Positions 1-9,838 of a DNA stretch of 39,346 nucleotides are shown here, one piece after another (position 1 is the stretch's first letter; the number at the start of each line of letters is the position of its first letter). The position numbers were made by a program, and so were the translations under genes. Below the pieces are notes generated by a model that did no database searches, was not told where the DNA came from, and was given only the letters and a program-made list of their open reading frames with translations. The stretch is from an uncultured Clostridia bacterium (GTDB taxonomy: Bacteria; Bacillota; Clostridia; TANB77; CAG-508): assembly GCA_904384245.1 (NCBI GenBank), contig CAJFJM010000004.1, forward strand, positions 1 through 39,346, in the 5' to 3' direction.

Positions 1-856
1 TGTACGCGTTTTTTAATTAATCTATTAACTCTCCAATATGTTGCTATTCAACGTATTAGAGAGTTTTACTCTTTTAAAAGTGTTTAAGTTGAGATTATTG
101 GATAAAAGATTAAAGAATAAAAAACATTGAAATAATTATCTTGATTTTAACCTCTTTTTTCTATTTTGTCAAGAAAAACTCATCGACATAATTCGACCTT
201 TAAAAATTTTTATCTTAATTTTTTATATTTTAATTTTATTATTTTTAATTACTTAATTTTATTATTAAAAAAATTTTTATTTTTTTGAATAATTTTTTTA
301 TTTTTGCTTATAATATTATTATAAGGTTGATAATAGTTGAACCAAGAGTAGTAATGGATTTTTTTAAGTTTATTATTATTCGGGCAAAGATATAATATGG
401 TGTATTTTTATATATTTTATTGTGTCGGCGTTAAGAATATATTATTTGTTGGTAAGCTATATTTATATGGTTAAAAAATAGGTAATATATTTGAGTTAAG
501 ATTATCTGTATATCTATAATGGTTATTATTAGACCTTTAAATGGTTGAATGTAGTTATTCGTGGTGTATTTTTAGTCGAGCAACTGATTATTATTTGTGA
601 TTGATGGCTTATTTATATAGTAATATATATTAGGTTAGAAAATTATATTTAATAGTTTGAGCGAAGATTATTATTGGCTTTATAGTTAATGCCATAAAGT
701 TTTAAATACTTTATGGCATTAAATTTATTTAAATTCTATTTTTTTATTTATTTTTCTTATCTAAAATTTTATTTAGGAAATTTTTTATTTATATAAATAA
801 AATTTTCGTTTATATAAAACTTTTATTTGTATATTTATTTATTAGTTTTATATATA
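1..856. other. AT-rich intergenic region downstream of gyrB
   Basis: I see no credible coding frame on either strand. The stretch at 180-320 is almost pure A/T. The part at 320-690 is slightly richer in G and has scattered stops in all frames. Short inverted repeats occur at about 28-67 (ACTCTC paired with GAGAGT) and at 306-324. No known RNA family is recognisable by eye. Confidence 0.5.
686..722. terminator. Perfect 15-bp hairpin beyond gyrB
   Basis: TTAATGCCATAAAGT at 686-700 pairs exactly with 708-722 around a 7-nt loop. It lies about 135 nt past the gyrB stop and could end the leftward dnaA-gyrB transcription unit. It lacks a clear T tract on either strand, so a protein site or RNA-stabilising stem is equally possible. 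Confidence 0.4.
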
Positions 857-2785
857 TTATATATCTAGATTTTTTACATATTTTGCATTTTTTTGTATAA
901 ATTCTCTTCTTGGTTCAACTTCATCTCCCATTAGTAGAGTAAAAATTTCATCAGCTTTTATTGCATCATCCATTGTTACTTTTACTAATATTCTTGTTTC
1001 TGGATTCATTGTTGTTTCCCATAATTGTTCTGGGTTCATTTCTCCTAAACCTTTATATCTTTGTAAAGAAAGTGTGTCTCTTGCAATTCCTTTTTCTGCT
1101 AAATCTTTATATGCTTTATCTAAATCTTCATCTGTATAGCAATATACATCTTCCATTCCTTTTTTTGATAATTTATAAAGAGGTGGTTGAGCAAGATATA
1201 CATTTCCATTTTCTATTAGTGGTCTCATATATCTAAAGAAGAATGTTAATAATAATGTTCTAATATGTGCTCCGTCAACATCAGCATCTGCCATTATTAT
1301 TACTTTTCCATATCTTATTTTAGTAATGTCAAAATCTGAACCTATTCCTGCTCCTATTGCTACAATTACAGGATTTAATTTATCATTTCCATAAATTTTA
1401 TCAGCTCTTGCTTTTTCTACATTTAACATTTTTCCCCATAATGGTAATATTGCTTGGAATTTTCTATCTCTTCCTTGTTTAGCACTTCCTCCTGCAGAAT
1501 CTCCCTCAACTATATAAACTTCGCATTCATCAGCTATTTTACTACTACAATCAGCAAGTTTTCCTGGTAATGTTGAAGTTTCTAAATTACTCTTTTTTCT
1601 AACTAGTTCTCTTGCTTTTCTTGCTGCTTCCCTAGCTCTTGATGCACTTACACATTTTTCTAAAATTGCTTTTGCAACTTGTGGATTTTCTTCTAAAAAT
1701 GTTGATAGTGCTTCATTTACCATGCTTTGTACTACTCCAGTAACTTCACTGTTTCCTAATTTAGTTTTTGTTTGTCCTTCAAATTGTGGTTCTTTTACTT
1801 TTACAGAAACAACTGCTGTTATTCCTTCTCTTATATCTTCTCCTTGTAGATTACTATCTTTTTCTTTTAAAATATTATGACTTCTTGCATAGTCATTAAA
1901 TACTTTTGTTAATGCTCTTTTAAATCCTTCTAAGTGAGTTCCACCTTCTATTGTATTTATGTTGTTTACAAATGTATATATATTTTCTGAATAACTTGTT
2001 GTATATTGTATTGCTATTTCTACAGGTATTTCTCCTGCTTTTTCAATATATATTGGTGTTGGGTGAATTTTTTCTTTATTTTTGTTCAAATATTCTACAA
2101 AAGATTTTAATCCGCCTTCATAACAAAATTCAGCTTTTTTAATTTCTTCTTCTCTTTTATCTTCAATTGTTATTTTTAATCCTTTAGTTAAAAATGCAAT
2201 TTCTCTCATTCTTTTTTCTAATACTTCATACTCATAATCTAAGCTTTCAAAAATTGTGTTGTCTGCTAAAAATCTAACTTTTGTTCCAGTTTTCTTAGAT
2301 TCTCCTATTTTTTCTAATTTTTTTACTGTCTTTCCTCTTTCGAAGCTCATTGTATAAATTCCGCCATCTCTTTCTATTGTCACTTCAACCCATTCAGATA
2401 ATGCATTTACTACTGAAGCTCCAACTCCGTGTAATCCTCCTGAAACTTTGTATCCGCTGTCTCCACCAAATTTTCCACCTGCGTGTAATACTGTGTAAAC
2501 TGTTTCAGCCGTAGATATATGTGTTTTTGGATGTATTTCTACTGGTATTCCTCTACCATTATCTTGTACTGAAATAATATTTCCTGGTTCTATTACCAAA
2601 TTGATTTCTGTACAGTAACCTGCTAATGCTTCATCTACTCCGTTGTCCACTATTTCATATACCATATGGTGTAATCCTCTTACTGATGTACTTCCTATAT
2701 ACATACCTGGTCTTTTTCTTACGGCTTCAAGCCCTTCTAATACTTGAATTTGTTCTGCACCATATTTGTGATTGTATTTTTCCAT
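857..2785 (-). CDS. gyrB: DNA gyrase subunit B
   Basis: ATPase subunit of DNA gyrase, which introduces negative supercoils as an A2B2 complex. The 642-residue length is normal for the family. The GHKL ATPase domain is at the N terminus ([10 protein letters not shown] near residue 45, [11 protein letters not shown] near 117). The TOPRIM domain carries EGDSAGG near 428 and [10 protein letters not shown] near 505. The C-terminal [11 protein letters not shown] motif is present. A GGGAGG ribosome site precedes the ATG. It follows recF by 77 nt in the leftward dnaA-dnaN-recF-gyrB order. No gyrA follows; the next 856 bases have no gene. It has seven out-of-frame CGG triplets and no in-frame CGG codon. 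Confidence 0.98.
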   Translation of the reverse strand: MEKYNHKYGAEQIQVLEGLEAVRKRPGMYIGSTSVRGLHHMVYEIVDNGVDEALAGYCTEINLVIEPGNIISVQDNGRGIPVEIHPKTHISTAETVYTVLHAGGKFGGDSGYKVSGGLHGVGASVVNALSEWVEVTIERDGGIYTMSFERGKTVKKLEKIGESKKTGTKVRFLADNTIFESLDYEYEVLEKRMREIAFLTKGLKITIEDKREEEIKKAEFCYEGGLKSFVEYLNKNKEKIHPTPIYIEKAGEIPVEIAIQYTTSYSENIYTFVNNINTIEGGTHLEGFKRALTKVFNDYARSHNILKEKDSNLQGEDIREGITAVVSVKVKEPQFEGQTKTKLGNSEVTGVVQSMVNEALSTFLEENPQVAKAILEKCVSASRAREAARKARELVRKKSNLETSTLPGKLADCSSKIADECEVYIVEGDSAGGSAKQGRDRKFQAILPLWGKMLNVEKARADKIYGNDKLNPVIVAIGAGIGSDFDITKIRYGKVIIMADADVDGAHIRTLLLTFFFRYMRPLIENGNVYLAQPPLYKLSKKGMEDVYCYTDEDLDKAYKDLAEKGIARDTLSLQRYKGLGEMNPEQLWETTMNPETRILVKVTMDDAIKADEIFTLLMGDEVEPRREFIQKNAKYVKNLDI

Positions 2786-2862
2786 TCTTTTTTCCTCCCA
2801 TTTTTTAGTGTATTATTTATAATATATAATAATTATTCAATATATCTTTTATTATTTTATAA

Positions 2863-3942
2863 TTATATTTCTTCTTTGTCAAATATTTTTCCTTCTTTGA
2901 CTTTATATTCTTTATATTTTAAATTTTCTATATTTAATTTTTCTGTACATGTTATTATTACTTGAGTTTTTTGCATGTATTTTAATAAGTTTTTTCTTCT
3001 TTTTTCATCTAATTCTGACATAAAATCATCTAATAATAATATTGGATATTCTCCTGTTTCTTCATTTACTATATGTAGTTCTGCTATTTTTAGTGTTAGA
3101 ATTGCTGTTCTGTGCTGACCTTGTGAACCATATATATTTACTAATTTGTTATTTATATATATTTCAAAATCATCTCTATGAATTCCTTTTGTTGTATATC
3201 CTTTTATTATATCAAGTTTTCTTCTTTCTTTTAATAATTTTTTAAAATTTTCTATATCTAAACTGTCTGTAATATATTTTATTTCTATTTCTTCTTCATT
3301 ATTTGTAATTTCTTTATGTATTATTTTTATTTTATTTTTTATTTTTTCAATAAATTCATTTCTATATTTACTTATTTTATTTGAATATTCAATTATTTTT
3401 TCATCCCAAATATCTAATAATTGTGGATCTTTTTTTAATTCTTTAATTTGTCTTAAATAATTATTTCTTTGTTCTATTGTTTTTGAGTATAAGTTTAATA
3501 AATACATATAGTTTGGCCTTAGTTGACTTATCATAATATCTAGAAATTTTCTTCTATTTTGTGGTCCACCTTTTAATATTTCTATATCATCTGGTGTAAA
3601 TATTACTATATTTATATTTCCTAAAATTTCACTTAGCTTTTTTAATTTTATACCATTATAATATATAATTTTTTTTCTTCCTAATTCTATTTCTATTTTT
3701 CCATCTCTATCTTTTTTTTCATATTCTAATTTTATGTATGAATTTTCTTTTCCTATATTTATCATTTCATTATCTCTTTTTGCTCTAAATGATTTTCCTA
3801 TACTTCCTAAATAAATTGCTTCTAATATATTAGTCTTTCCTTGTGCATTTTCTCCAAAAAAGATATTTATGTTTTTGTCTAATGATATTTTTTGTTCTTT
3901 ATAATTTCTAAAATTTTTTAGCTCTATACTTTTAATCCACAT
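2863..3942 (-). CDS. recF: DNA replication and repair protein RecF
   Basis: SMC-like ATPase that loads RecA at gapped DNA together with RecO and RecR. The 359-residue product has the Walker A segment GENAQGKTN near residue 30 and the ABC-type Walker B/D-loop LLDDFMSELD near 310. I chose the ATG at 3942 because a GGAGG sits 5 nt upstream and the protein then begins MWIKSIELKNFRNYK, the normal RecF start; a longer frame to 3969 has no ribosome site. Lysine, isoleucine and asparagine are very frequent, as expected for extreme AT content. Unusually, about 1.8 kb of gene-free DNA separates it from dnaN, where relatives usually have dnaN, a small S4-domain gene and recF close together. Confidence 0.97.
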   Translation of the reverse strand: MWIKSIELKNFRNYKEQKISLDKNINIFFGENAQGKTNILEAIYLGSIGKSFRAKRDNEMINIGKENSYIKLEYEKKDRDGKIEIELGRKKIIYYNGIKLKKLSEILGNINIVIFTPDDIEILKGGPQNRRKFLDIMISQLRPNYMYLLNLYSKTIEQRNNYLRQIKELKKDPQLLDIWDEKIIEYSNKISKYRNEFIEKIKNKIKIIHKEITNNEEEIEIKYITDSLDIENFKKLLKERRKLDIIKGYTTKGIHRDDFEIYINNKLVNIYGSQGQHRTAILTLKIAELHIVNEETGEYPILLLDDFMSELDEKRRKNLLKYMQKTQVIITCTEKLNIENLKYKEYKVKEGKIFDKEEI

Positions 3943-5681
3943 GTTTTCCTCCATATTTGTTTTATACATTTATATATTATACACTTTTTTTTATTTTTTT
4001 CTAGAGTTTTTTATTATTTTAATTTTTTATTATTTTTTATTTCCTTTAATATTTTTATTATTAAATATATTTTTTACTGTATATTTCTTTAAAATTAGTG
4101 CTTTTTTTAATAAATTTATTATTTTTTATTTTATTTTTTATATATTTTTTATGTGTTTTTAGTTTTGTAATTATTTTTTAAATTGTTTATCCACAATTTA
4201 TTAACTTTTTTTATTTATTTTTTTATTGTTTTTTTTATTTTTCTTTATTTTCGTTTTTTTTATTATTTTTTTATTTAATATAAAATTATATTTATTTAAT
4301 TTTTTCTCTTTTTATTTTCGATTTTTGTTGTTTTTATTTTTTCTGTTAATAATTATTTTTTTATTTTTTTTATATTTTTTTTGTTTATATATTTTTTTAA
4401 TTTTTTTATTTATTATTTTTAAATTTATATTTATTATAGAAATATTTATTTTAATATAATTTATTTTTTATTCTTTATTTATTATTTTATTTTTTTAATT
4501 TATTTTTATTTTATAAATATCTATTAAAATATAATTTATTTTTTGTTTATCATTTTATTTTTTTAAATTTATATTTATTATAGAAATATTTATTAAAATG
4601 TAATTTATTATTTTTTTATTTATTATTTTATTTTTTTAAATTTATTTTTATTATAAAAATATTTATTAAAATATAATTTATTTTTTCTTTAATTATTTAT
4701 TATTTTATTTTTATTAACAAATTTTTTTATTTCTTTTTTTATAATTTTTATTATTTTTATATTTTCTGATAAATATTATATATTTAATTTTTTAAAAAAT
4801 ATTTTAATTCTACTAATAAAAATTCAAATAATTATAATAAATAAAGACCAATTTATTTATTTTTTTATAAATTATTATTTAATATTTTAGTTTTATGTTC
4901 GATTTTTGAAAAAGTTTTCCACATTTTATTATCTTTTTTTTTCTTTTTTATTCTAATTTATTCTTTTTTTTTCTAATTTTTTCTTAATTTTAATTATTTT
5001 CTTTTATTTTTGATTTTTTATTTTATTTAACTATTTATATGTTTTAAATTTTTTAATTCTTTATTTTTGATTTTCAAAGTTTTTATTTTCTTACTTTTTC
5101 TAATTTATTCTTTTTTTTACTATTTTTTTCTAATTTTTTCTTTATTTTTGTTATTTTCTTTTATTTTTAATTTTTTATTTTATTTAATTACTTATATGTT
5201 TTAATTTTTTTATTCCTTTATTTCTGATTTTAAAGGCTCAAATTTTTCATTATCTTTTTTTTTCTATTTTTTTCTATTTTATTCTAATTTTTTCTATTTT
5301 TTTCTTAATTTTTTATTTTTATTTTTTATTTAAATATTTATTTCTTTTTAATATTTTTTTATTTATTATTTTTTTATATTTTATTTTATGTTTGCTATTA
5401 TAAATTTATTTATTATCTAATTTATTCTATTTTATTCTTTTTTTTTCTAATTTATTCTAATTTATTCTATTTTTTTCTTTATATTTTATTATTTACTTTT
5501 TTAGCTTTGATGAACACATTTAATTTTTTATTTAAAATCTCTTTTTTTCTAATTTATTCTTTTTTTTCCTATTTTTTTCTTTTATTTTCTATTTTTTAAA
5601 ATCTGAATTCTTGTTTTTATAGCATTTTCTTTTTTTATCTATTTTATTCTAATTTATTCTATTTTTTTCTTTTATTTTTAA
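3943..5681. repeat. 1.7-kb T-rich non-coding spacer with degenerate tandem repeats
   Basis: This stretch between recF and dnaN is nearly all T and A, with T far above A on the plus strand. Open frames in it encode only Phe/Leu/Ile runs and have no ribosome site, so I reject them as genes. Three layers of repetition are visible: four copies of a 70-77 bp unit at about 4408-4690 (each holding an AAATTTAT...TATAATTTA block), two copies of a roughly 150-bp unit at about 4950-5236, and many copies of TTCTAATTTATTCT from 4950 to 5670. A consensus DnaA box TTATCCACA is at 4187-4195 and a near-consensus TTTTCCACA at 4915-4923. Confidence 0.75.
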
Positions 5682-5748
5682 AAAGCAAATAAAAAAAAGT
5701 TTTCCACTTTTTTTAATAATTTGTGGAAAACTTTTTTATATTTGCTTA
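5682..5748 (-). terminator. Long hairpin terminator after dnaN
   Basis: Just past the dnaN stop, a stem of about 22 bp with one small bulge forms between the GTGGAAAAC-containing arm (5723-5748) and the GTTTTCCAC arm (about 5682-5706). Read leftward it ends in a T-rich tract. The arms also resemble DnaA boxes (TGTGGAAAA at 5722-5730), so a second role near the origin is possible. Confidence 0.7.
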
Positions 5749-5752
5749 TTTT

Positions 5753-6871
5753 TTAATCTTCTTTTAATCTAATTGGTAAAATCATATAAACATAGTCATT
5801 ATTTTCAACTGATTTTATTAAACATGGAGATATACTTGTTCCAAATTCTACATATACTTCTTCATCATCTATTGATTTTAAGCTATCTAAGAAGTATTTT
5901 GGATTAAATCCTGCTTCTAGATTTTTTCCTTCTGTTGATACAAATAGTTCTTCTTTTGCATCTCCTGTTTGGTTTGTACATGAAATTGTTACTTTTCCTA
6001 TATCTACATTTACTTTTACTGGATATTTTTTCTCTTTTTCTATGCTTGAAGATGAAATTAAACTAATTCTTTCAAAACAATCTTGAAAATTATTTTTATT
6101 TACTCTAATTCTTGTCTCCCAATTGCTTGGTATAACATTTTTATAGTTTAAGAACTCTCCATCTATTATTCTTGTTACGATTTTACAATTGTCCATTTCA
6201 AAAAGTGCTTGATTTTTAGCAACTCCTATTTTTATTGGTTCAAATGAATCTGACAATATTTTATTAACTTCATTTAGTGTTTTTCCTGGTATTACTGCAT
6301 TAAAATCATTTGTTTTTGTTTTTAAAAATATGCTTCTTAGTGCTAATCTAAATCCATCTACTGCTACAACATTTAATTTATTATTTTCTGTCTCAAATAA
6401 ACATCCTGTAAATATTGGTCTACTTTCTTCTGTACTTACTGCAAATATTGTTTTTCTTATCATGTTTTTTAAAGCATTTTGCTCTATTTCTATAGAATTT
6501 TCTATTTCTATTTTTGGAAGTTCTGGGAATTCTTCTGGGTTCATTGTTGCTAGTTTGTAGTGTGAACCTTCACATTCTATTTCTAACAAATTTTTATCAT
6601 TAAGTGTTATTTCAATTTCTGTATCTGGTAATTTTCTTATTATTTCACTAAACATTATTGCATTTACTACTGTATTTCCTTGTTCTTTCACATCACATTC
6701 CATAATGTATTCGATTCCAATTTCTAAATCATATGTTGTTAGTTTTATTTCATTATCATTTGTTTGAATTAGTATTCCTTCTAGTATAGGCATTGTTGTT
6801 TTAGATGCTACACCTTTTACTACGGAATTGATAGCTTTGATGATTGTTTCTTTGTAACATGTAAATTTCAT
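5753..6871 (-). CDS. dnaN: DNA polymerase III sliding clamp (beta subunit)
   Basis: Processivity clamp that encircles DNA and tethers the replicative polymerase. At 372 residues it has the usual length with three clamp subdomains: MKFTCYKETIIKAINSV at the start, the conserved PEEFPELPK segment around 135, and the C-terminal MILPIRL ending typical of DnaN. The ribosome site AAGGAGG is 8 nt before the ATG. It is transcribed away from the dnaA-dnaN intergenic region and ends at a strong hairpin, so in this organism it may form its own unit rather than being fused transcriptionally to recF. Confidence 0.98.
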   Translation of the reverse strand: MKFTCYKETIIKAINSVVKGVASKTTMPILEGILIQTNDNEIKLTTYDLEIGIEYIMECDVKEQGNTVVNAIMFSEIIRKLPDTEIEITLNDKNLLEIECEGSHYKLATMNPEEFPELPKIEIENSIEIEQNALKNMIRKTIFAVSTEESRPIFTGCLFETENNKLNVVAVDGFRLALRSIFLKTKTNDFNAVIPGKTLNEVNKILSDSFEPIKIGVAKNQALFEMDNCKIVTRIIDGEFLNYKNVIPSNWETRIRVNKNNFQDCFERISLISSSSIEKEKKYPVKVNVDIGKVTISCTNQTGDAKEELFVSTEGKNLEAGFNPKYFLDSLKSIDDEEVYVEFGTSISPCLIKSVENNDYVYMILPIRLKED

Positions 6872-7201
6872 TTCGGTTCCTCCTTATATATTTTTTATAT
6901 TAAATTAATATTTTTAGTAGTATTAGTATTAGGTGCTGTGGAAACTGTGGAAAACTCTGTTGAAAGTTTATATCCCTAGAAAAAATCCTGTGTATAATTT
7001 TGTGGAAAACTGTCTAAATAATCCACATGTGGAAAATTCTTGTGTGTAAAACTCAACTTTACACAGTTTTTTAACAGCTTATTAACATTAGGCTGTGGAT
7101 ATCTCGTGTATTGCTTCCGTAAGAAAAGAAATCTTTTTTTTCTTCAAACAGAAATTTCGACAAACATAATTTTTAAAATTTTTAGCAAACCATTTTGTAT
7201 T
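6872..7201. other. oriC, dnaA-dnaN part: DnaA boxes and DnaA-trio-like unwinding element
   Basis: Several DnaA-box-like 9-mers are visible: TGTGGAAAC 6937-6945, TGTGGAAAA 6946-6954, TGTGGAAAA about 7001-7009, an inverted pair TAATCCACA/TGTGGAAAA at 7019-7036, and TGTGGATAT 7094-7102. Directly left of the first two, 6915-6931 reads as trinucleotide steps TAG TAG TAT TAG TAT TAG, followed by GGTGC and then the boxes. This is the order of the basal unwinding system known from Bacillus subtilis (DnaA boxes, GC-rich spacer, DnaA-trios), in the same place between dnaA and dnaN and with the same orientation. Confidence 0.75.
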
Positions 7202-8551
7202 CTATTTTTTACCATCGATGATTATGTTTTTCACACTTTCCACAATTAACTTTGTATTATTTTTTTCTTTGACTTCTTTTTTGATTTTATTATATGCATG
7301 CATAACTGTTGAATGGTCTCTTCCTCCAAAATCTATACCTATTTGTGGAAAAGACATGTTTGCAATTTCTCTACAAAGATACATTGCAATTTGTCTTGGA
7401 AATGCAATATCATTTGATCTTTTTTCTCCTGATAATTCTTCTTTGTCTATGCTAAAATATTTTGAAACTGTTTCTTTTATAAAATCACATGATATTACTT
7501 TTTCACTTTCGTATTTAAATTCGTTTATAATATTTTCGGCATGTTCTATTGTTATTGGACTATGTGTTAATGAAGCTCTTGCAACTATTTTATTTAAAAC
7601 TCCTTCAAGTTCTCTAATGTTTGAATCAATTTTATTTGCAATGTCTGATAATATAGCGTCATCTATGATTATGTTTTCATCTTGAGCTTTTTTTCTTAGT
7701 ATTGCTAAACGAGTTTCATAGTCTGGGCAAGAAATATCTGCAAGTAATCCCCATTCAAACCTTGATTTTAGCCTGTCCTCTAAAAATTGAATATCTCTAG
7801 GAGGTTTATCACTAGAAATGATTATTTGTTTTCCATCTTCTCTTAAAGTATTAAAAGTGTGGAAAAATTCTTCTTGAACTCTATCTTTTCCAGCAATAAA
7901 TTGAATGTCATCTATAAGTAAAACATCTATATTTCTATAAATATTTCTAAACATTTCTGTTTTATTGTCTTTTATAGAGTTGATTAGTTGATTTGTAAAT
8001 TTTTCTGATGTAACATAAAGTACATTTGATTTTGAGTTATTTTCTAAGATTCTATTACCAATTGCGTGCATTAGGTGAGTTTTTCCCAATCCTACGCCAC
8101 CATATAAAAATAAAGGGTTATATGATTTTCCTGGTTCATTTCCTACTGCTAATGCTGCTGCATGTGCGAATCTGTTGTTATTTCCTACAACAAATGTTTC
8201 AAAAGTGTATTTTGGATTAAGTGTTGCACGGTTTGTTTCTAATTCTGCTTCAGGAATGCCTGAATTGCTGTCTTTTATTACATTTCCAGAATCATCTTCT
8301 TTAGATAAATCTATAACAGAAAAAGTCCAGTCTTTATTTGTTATATATCTTAAAGTATTAAAAACAAGGCTTCTATACTTGTTTTCAATAAAGTCTTTTT
8401 GATATTCAGAAACTGTAGTAAATACTATATGATTATCAGTCATAGATTGTATACCTAAAGGATTTATCCATGTGTCGTAAGAAATTTTTGATACTTCTTC
8501 TTTTAGTAATTCTTTTAGTTTTGTTAGAAGTTCGTCTTTGTCAATCCCCAT
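7202..8551 (-). CDS. dnaA: Chromosomal replication initiator DnaA
   Basis: AAA+ initiator that binds DnaA boxes and melts oriC. The 449-residue protein shows the N-terminal domain I (residues 1-80), an acidic linker, Walker A GGVGLGKTH near 151, Walker B LLIDDIQF near 210, and the C-terminal DNA-binding signature GGRDHSTVMHAYNKI near 415. The start ATG has an AAAGGAAG ribosome site. DnaA boxes flank the gene on both sides, so autoregulation is likely. No in-frame CGG. Confidence 0.99.
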   Translation of the reverse strand: MGIDKDELLTKLKELLKEEVSKISYDTWINPLGIQSMTDNHIVFTTVSEYQKDFIENKYRSLVFNTLRYITNKDWTFSVIDLSKEDDSGNVIKDSNSGIPEAELETNRATLNPKYTFETFVVGNNNRFAHAAALAVGNEPGKSYNPLFLYGGVGLGKTHLMHAIGNRILENNSKSNVLYVTSEKFTNQLINSIKDNKTEMFRNIYRNIDVLLIDDIQFIAGKDRVQEEFFHTFNTLREDGKQIIISSDKPPRDIQFLEDRLKSRFEWGLLADISCPDYETRLAILRKKAQDENIIIDDAILSDIANKIDSNIRELEGVLNKIVARASLTHSPITIEHAENIINEFKYESEKVISCDFIKETVSKYFSIDKEELSGEKRSNDIAFPRQIAMYLCREIANMSFPQIGIDFGGRDHSTVMHAYNKIKKEVKEKNNTKLIVESVKNIIIDGKK

Positions 8552-8852
8552 CTTTTATTCTTCCTTTCTTTAAAATTTATCCACAAAGTTATCCACAGGT
8601 GTTGATAATTTTGTAACATTTTTGTAAAAAAAGCAGGTTTTTTGCGAACATAAATTTACTGTATTTTTAGGTAAAAAACCCGTTTTTTTGTGTATGCCCA
8701 TATAATAACAAAAAAGATGTGAATAAGTCAATACGATTGTGGAAAAAATTTTAAAACTGTGGATAATTGTTAATAATATTGTGGATAACTTTTTATTTTT
8801 ACAAAAATATTACAACAGTTTTTGCCGATTTTAAGAAATTTGAAAAAAATTC
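8552..8852. other. oriC, dnaA-rpmH part: cluster of consensus DnaA boxes
   Basis: The divergent gap between dnaA and rpmH holds TTATCCACA at 8577-8585 and 8589-8597 on one side, and TGTGGAAAA 8738-8746, TGTGGATAA 8758-8766 and TGTGGATAA 8780-8788 in the opposite orientation on the other. Four of the five match the DnaA consensus exactly. Gene orientation also switches here, marking the origin. Together with 6872-7201 this makes a bipartite oriC as in B. subtilis. Confidence 0.88.
8702..8731 (-). promoter_or_regulatory. Probable dnaA promoter
   Basis: On the minus strand TTGACT (8731-8726) and TATTAT (8707-8702) are 18 nt apart, a good sigma-A-type promoter reading into dnaA with a leader of about 145 nt. 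DnaA boxes lie just upstream and within the leader, consistent with control by DnaA itself. Confidence 0.6.
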
Positions 8853-8882
8853 TTGACAATTTATCAACAGATACTGTATAAT
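8853..8882 (+). promoter_or_regulatory. rpmH operon promoter
   Basis: A perfect TTGACA (8853-8858) and a perfect TATAAT (8877-8882) are separated by 18 nt. The element sits about 75 nt before the rpmH start and just right of the last DnaA box. Confidence 0.85.
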
Positions 8883-8961
8883 CGATATACTTGATATTTT
8901 GCGTATATGAATTTCATAAAGAAATTTTGATATATAAACAATCAGTAGGAGGTGCGTGTAA

Positions 8962-9096
8962 ATGAAAAGAACTTTTCAACCAAAAAATAGACAAGAAAAA
9001 AGAGAGCATGGTTTTATGAAAAGAATGAAAACTAGATCAGGAAGAAATGTATTAAAAGCTAGAAGAGCAAAAGGTAGAAAAAAATTAACTGCATAA
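8962..9096 (+). CDS. rpmH: 50S ribosomal protein L34
   Basis: Small, very basic protein of the large ribosomal subunit. The 44-residue product begins [19 protein letters not shown] and ends in an Arg/Lys-rich tail, matching the whole L34 family in length and sequence. The ribosome site AGGAGGTG (8947-8954) is strong. It is first in the rightward unit with rnpA and yidD. All arginines are AGA. Confidence 0.98.
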   Translation: MKRTFQPKNRQEKREHGFMKRMKTRSGRNVLKARRAKGRKKLTA

Positions 9097-9129
9097 GAAA
9101 TATGCAAAATAAGAGGAATAAATCAAAAT

Positions 9130-9160
9130 AAAAGTTTTATAGTTTTGCTATAAAACTTTT
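9130..9160 (+). terminator. Hairpin between rpmH and rnpA
   Basis: AAAAGTTTTATAG (9130-9142) pairs exactly with 9148-9160 around TTTTG. The T run ends after four bases, so it is probably a partial terminator or processing site lowering rnpA expression relative to rpmH rather than a full stop. Confidence 0.5.
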
Positions 9161-9249
9161 ATCTAATGATTGATATTTGTTATAAATATTTTATATATTT
9201 CTCTAATTATTTTTTCATATATTTTTTGCCATCTAAAGGGGAAAAAGTC

Positions 9250-9597
9250 GTGAAAAAAACAAAAATGTTAAAAAAAAATTATGAATTTAAAAATGTTTTG
9301 TCAAAAGGTAAATTTTTCAAAGGAAAATTTATAACACTGGTTGTTTTAGATAATAATAAAAAAATAAATTATTTAGGATTAGCAATTAGTTCAAAAGCTG
9401 GCAAAGCAGTAAAAAGAAATAGAATTAAAAGATATTTAAGAGAAAGTTATTATTTTTTTGAAGATGATTTAAACATTGGAAAAAGTATAGTTTTTCTTTT
9501 AAATAAAGGATTAGAAATAGATAATATAAATTTTTTAAAGATAAAAAATGATATGAACAATCTTTTTATAAAAGCTAATATTTTTGAAAATAGGTAG
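9250..9597 (+). CDS. rnpA: Ribonuclease P protein component
   Basis: Protein subunit that helps RNase P RNA process the 5' ends of tRNAs. From the GTG at 9250 the product is 115 residues, the family's usual size, starting VKKTKMLKKNYEFKNVLSKG. The signature GKAVKRNRIKRYLRE (the RNR RNA-binding motif) is near residue 55. TAAAGGGG lies 9 nt before the GTG; the longer frame from 9166 adds a hydrophobic stretch without a ribosome site and is rejected. Its stop is 5 nt before yidD. Confidence 0.95.
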   Translation: MKKTKMLKKNYEFKNVLSKGKFFKGKFITLVVLDNNKKINYLGLAISSKAGKAVKRNRIKRYLRESYYFFEDDLNIGKSIVFLLNKGLEIDNINFLKIKNDMNNLFIKANIFENR

Positions 9598-9602
9598 ATA
9601 AT

Positions 9603-9822
9603 ATGAAAAAAATACTTATTAGTCTTATTAACTGGTATCAAAAATATATATCAAGTTGGTTAAGTAGTAAAAATATAAATTGTAAGTATTATCCAAGTTG
9701 TTCTGAATACACAAAACAAGCTATAATAAAATATGGTGCCCTAAAAGGTAGTATTATTCGGAATATGGAGAATAATTCGTTGTAATCCTTTTTCAAAAGG
9801 AGGGTATGATCCTCTAAAATAA
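9603..9822 (+). CDS. yidD: Membrane protein insertion efficiency factor YidD, with +1 shift at CGG
   Basis: YidD is a small membrane-associated protein that aids YidC-dependent insertion. Frame 0 gives a YidD start (NWYQKYIS, CKYYPSCSEYTKQAI) but at codon 53, CGG at 9759-9761, it turns into unrelated residues and stops at 9785. Skipping the C at 9759 and continuing with GGA gives GIWRIIRCNPFSKGGYDPLK and a stop at 9820-9822. That is exactly the conserved YidD C terminus (RCNP, KGGYDP), for a normal total of 72 residues. Either the gene needs a +1 frameshift or four-base decoding at CGGA, or the extra C is a sequence error. It sits between rnpA and yidC as in most Firmicutes. Confidence 0.9.
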
Positions 9823-9838
9823 ATTGGGAGGAATGTTA

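Noticed and set aside
3941..4459. Two plus-strand open frames of 73 and 77 codons in the recF-dnaN spacer
   Set aside because: They are almost only Phe, Leu and Ile from T runs, lack ribosome sites and lie in repetitive DNA.
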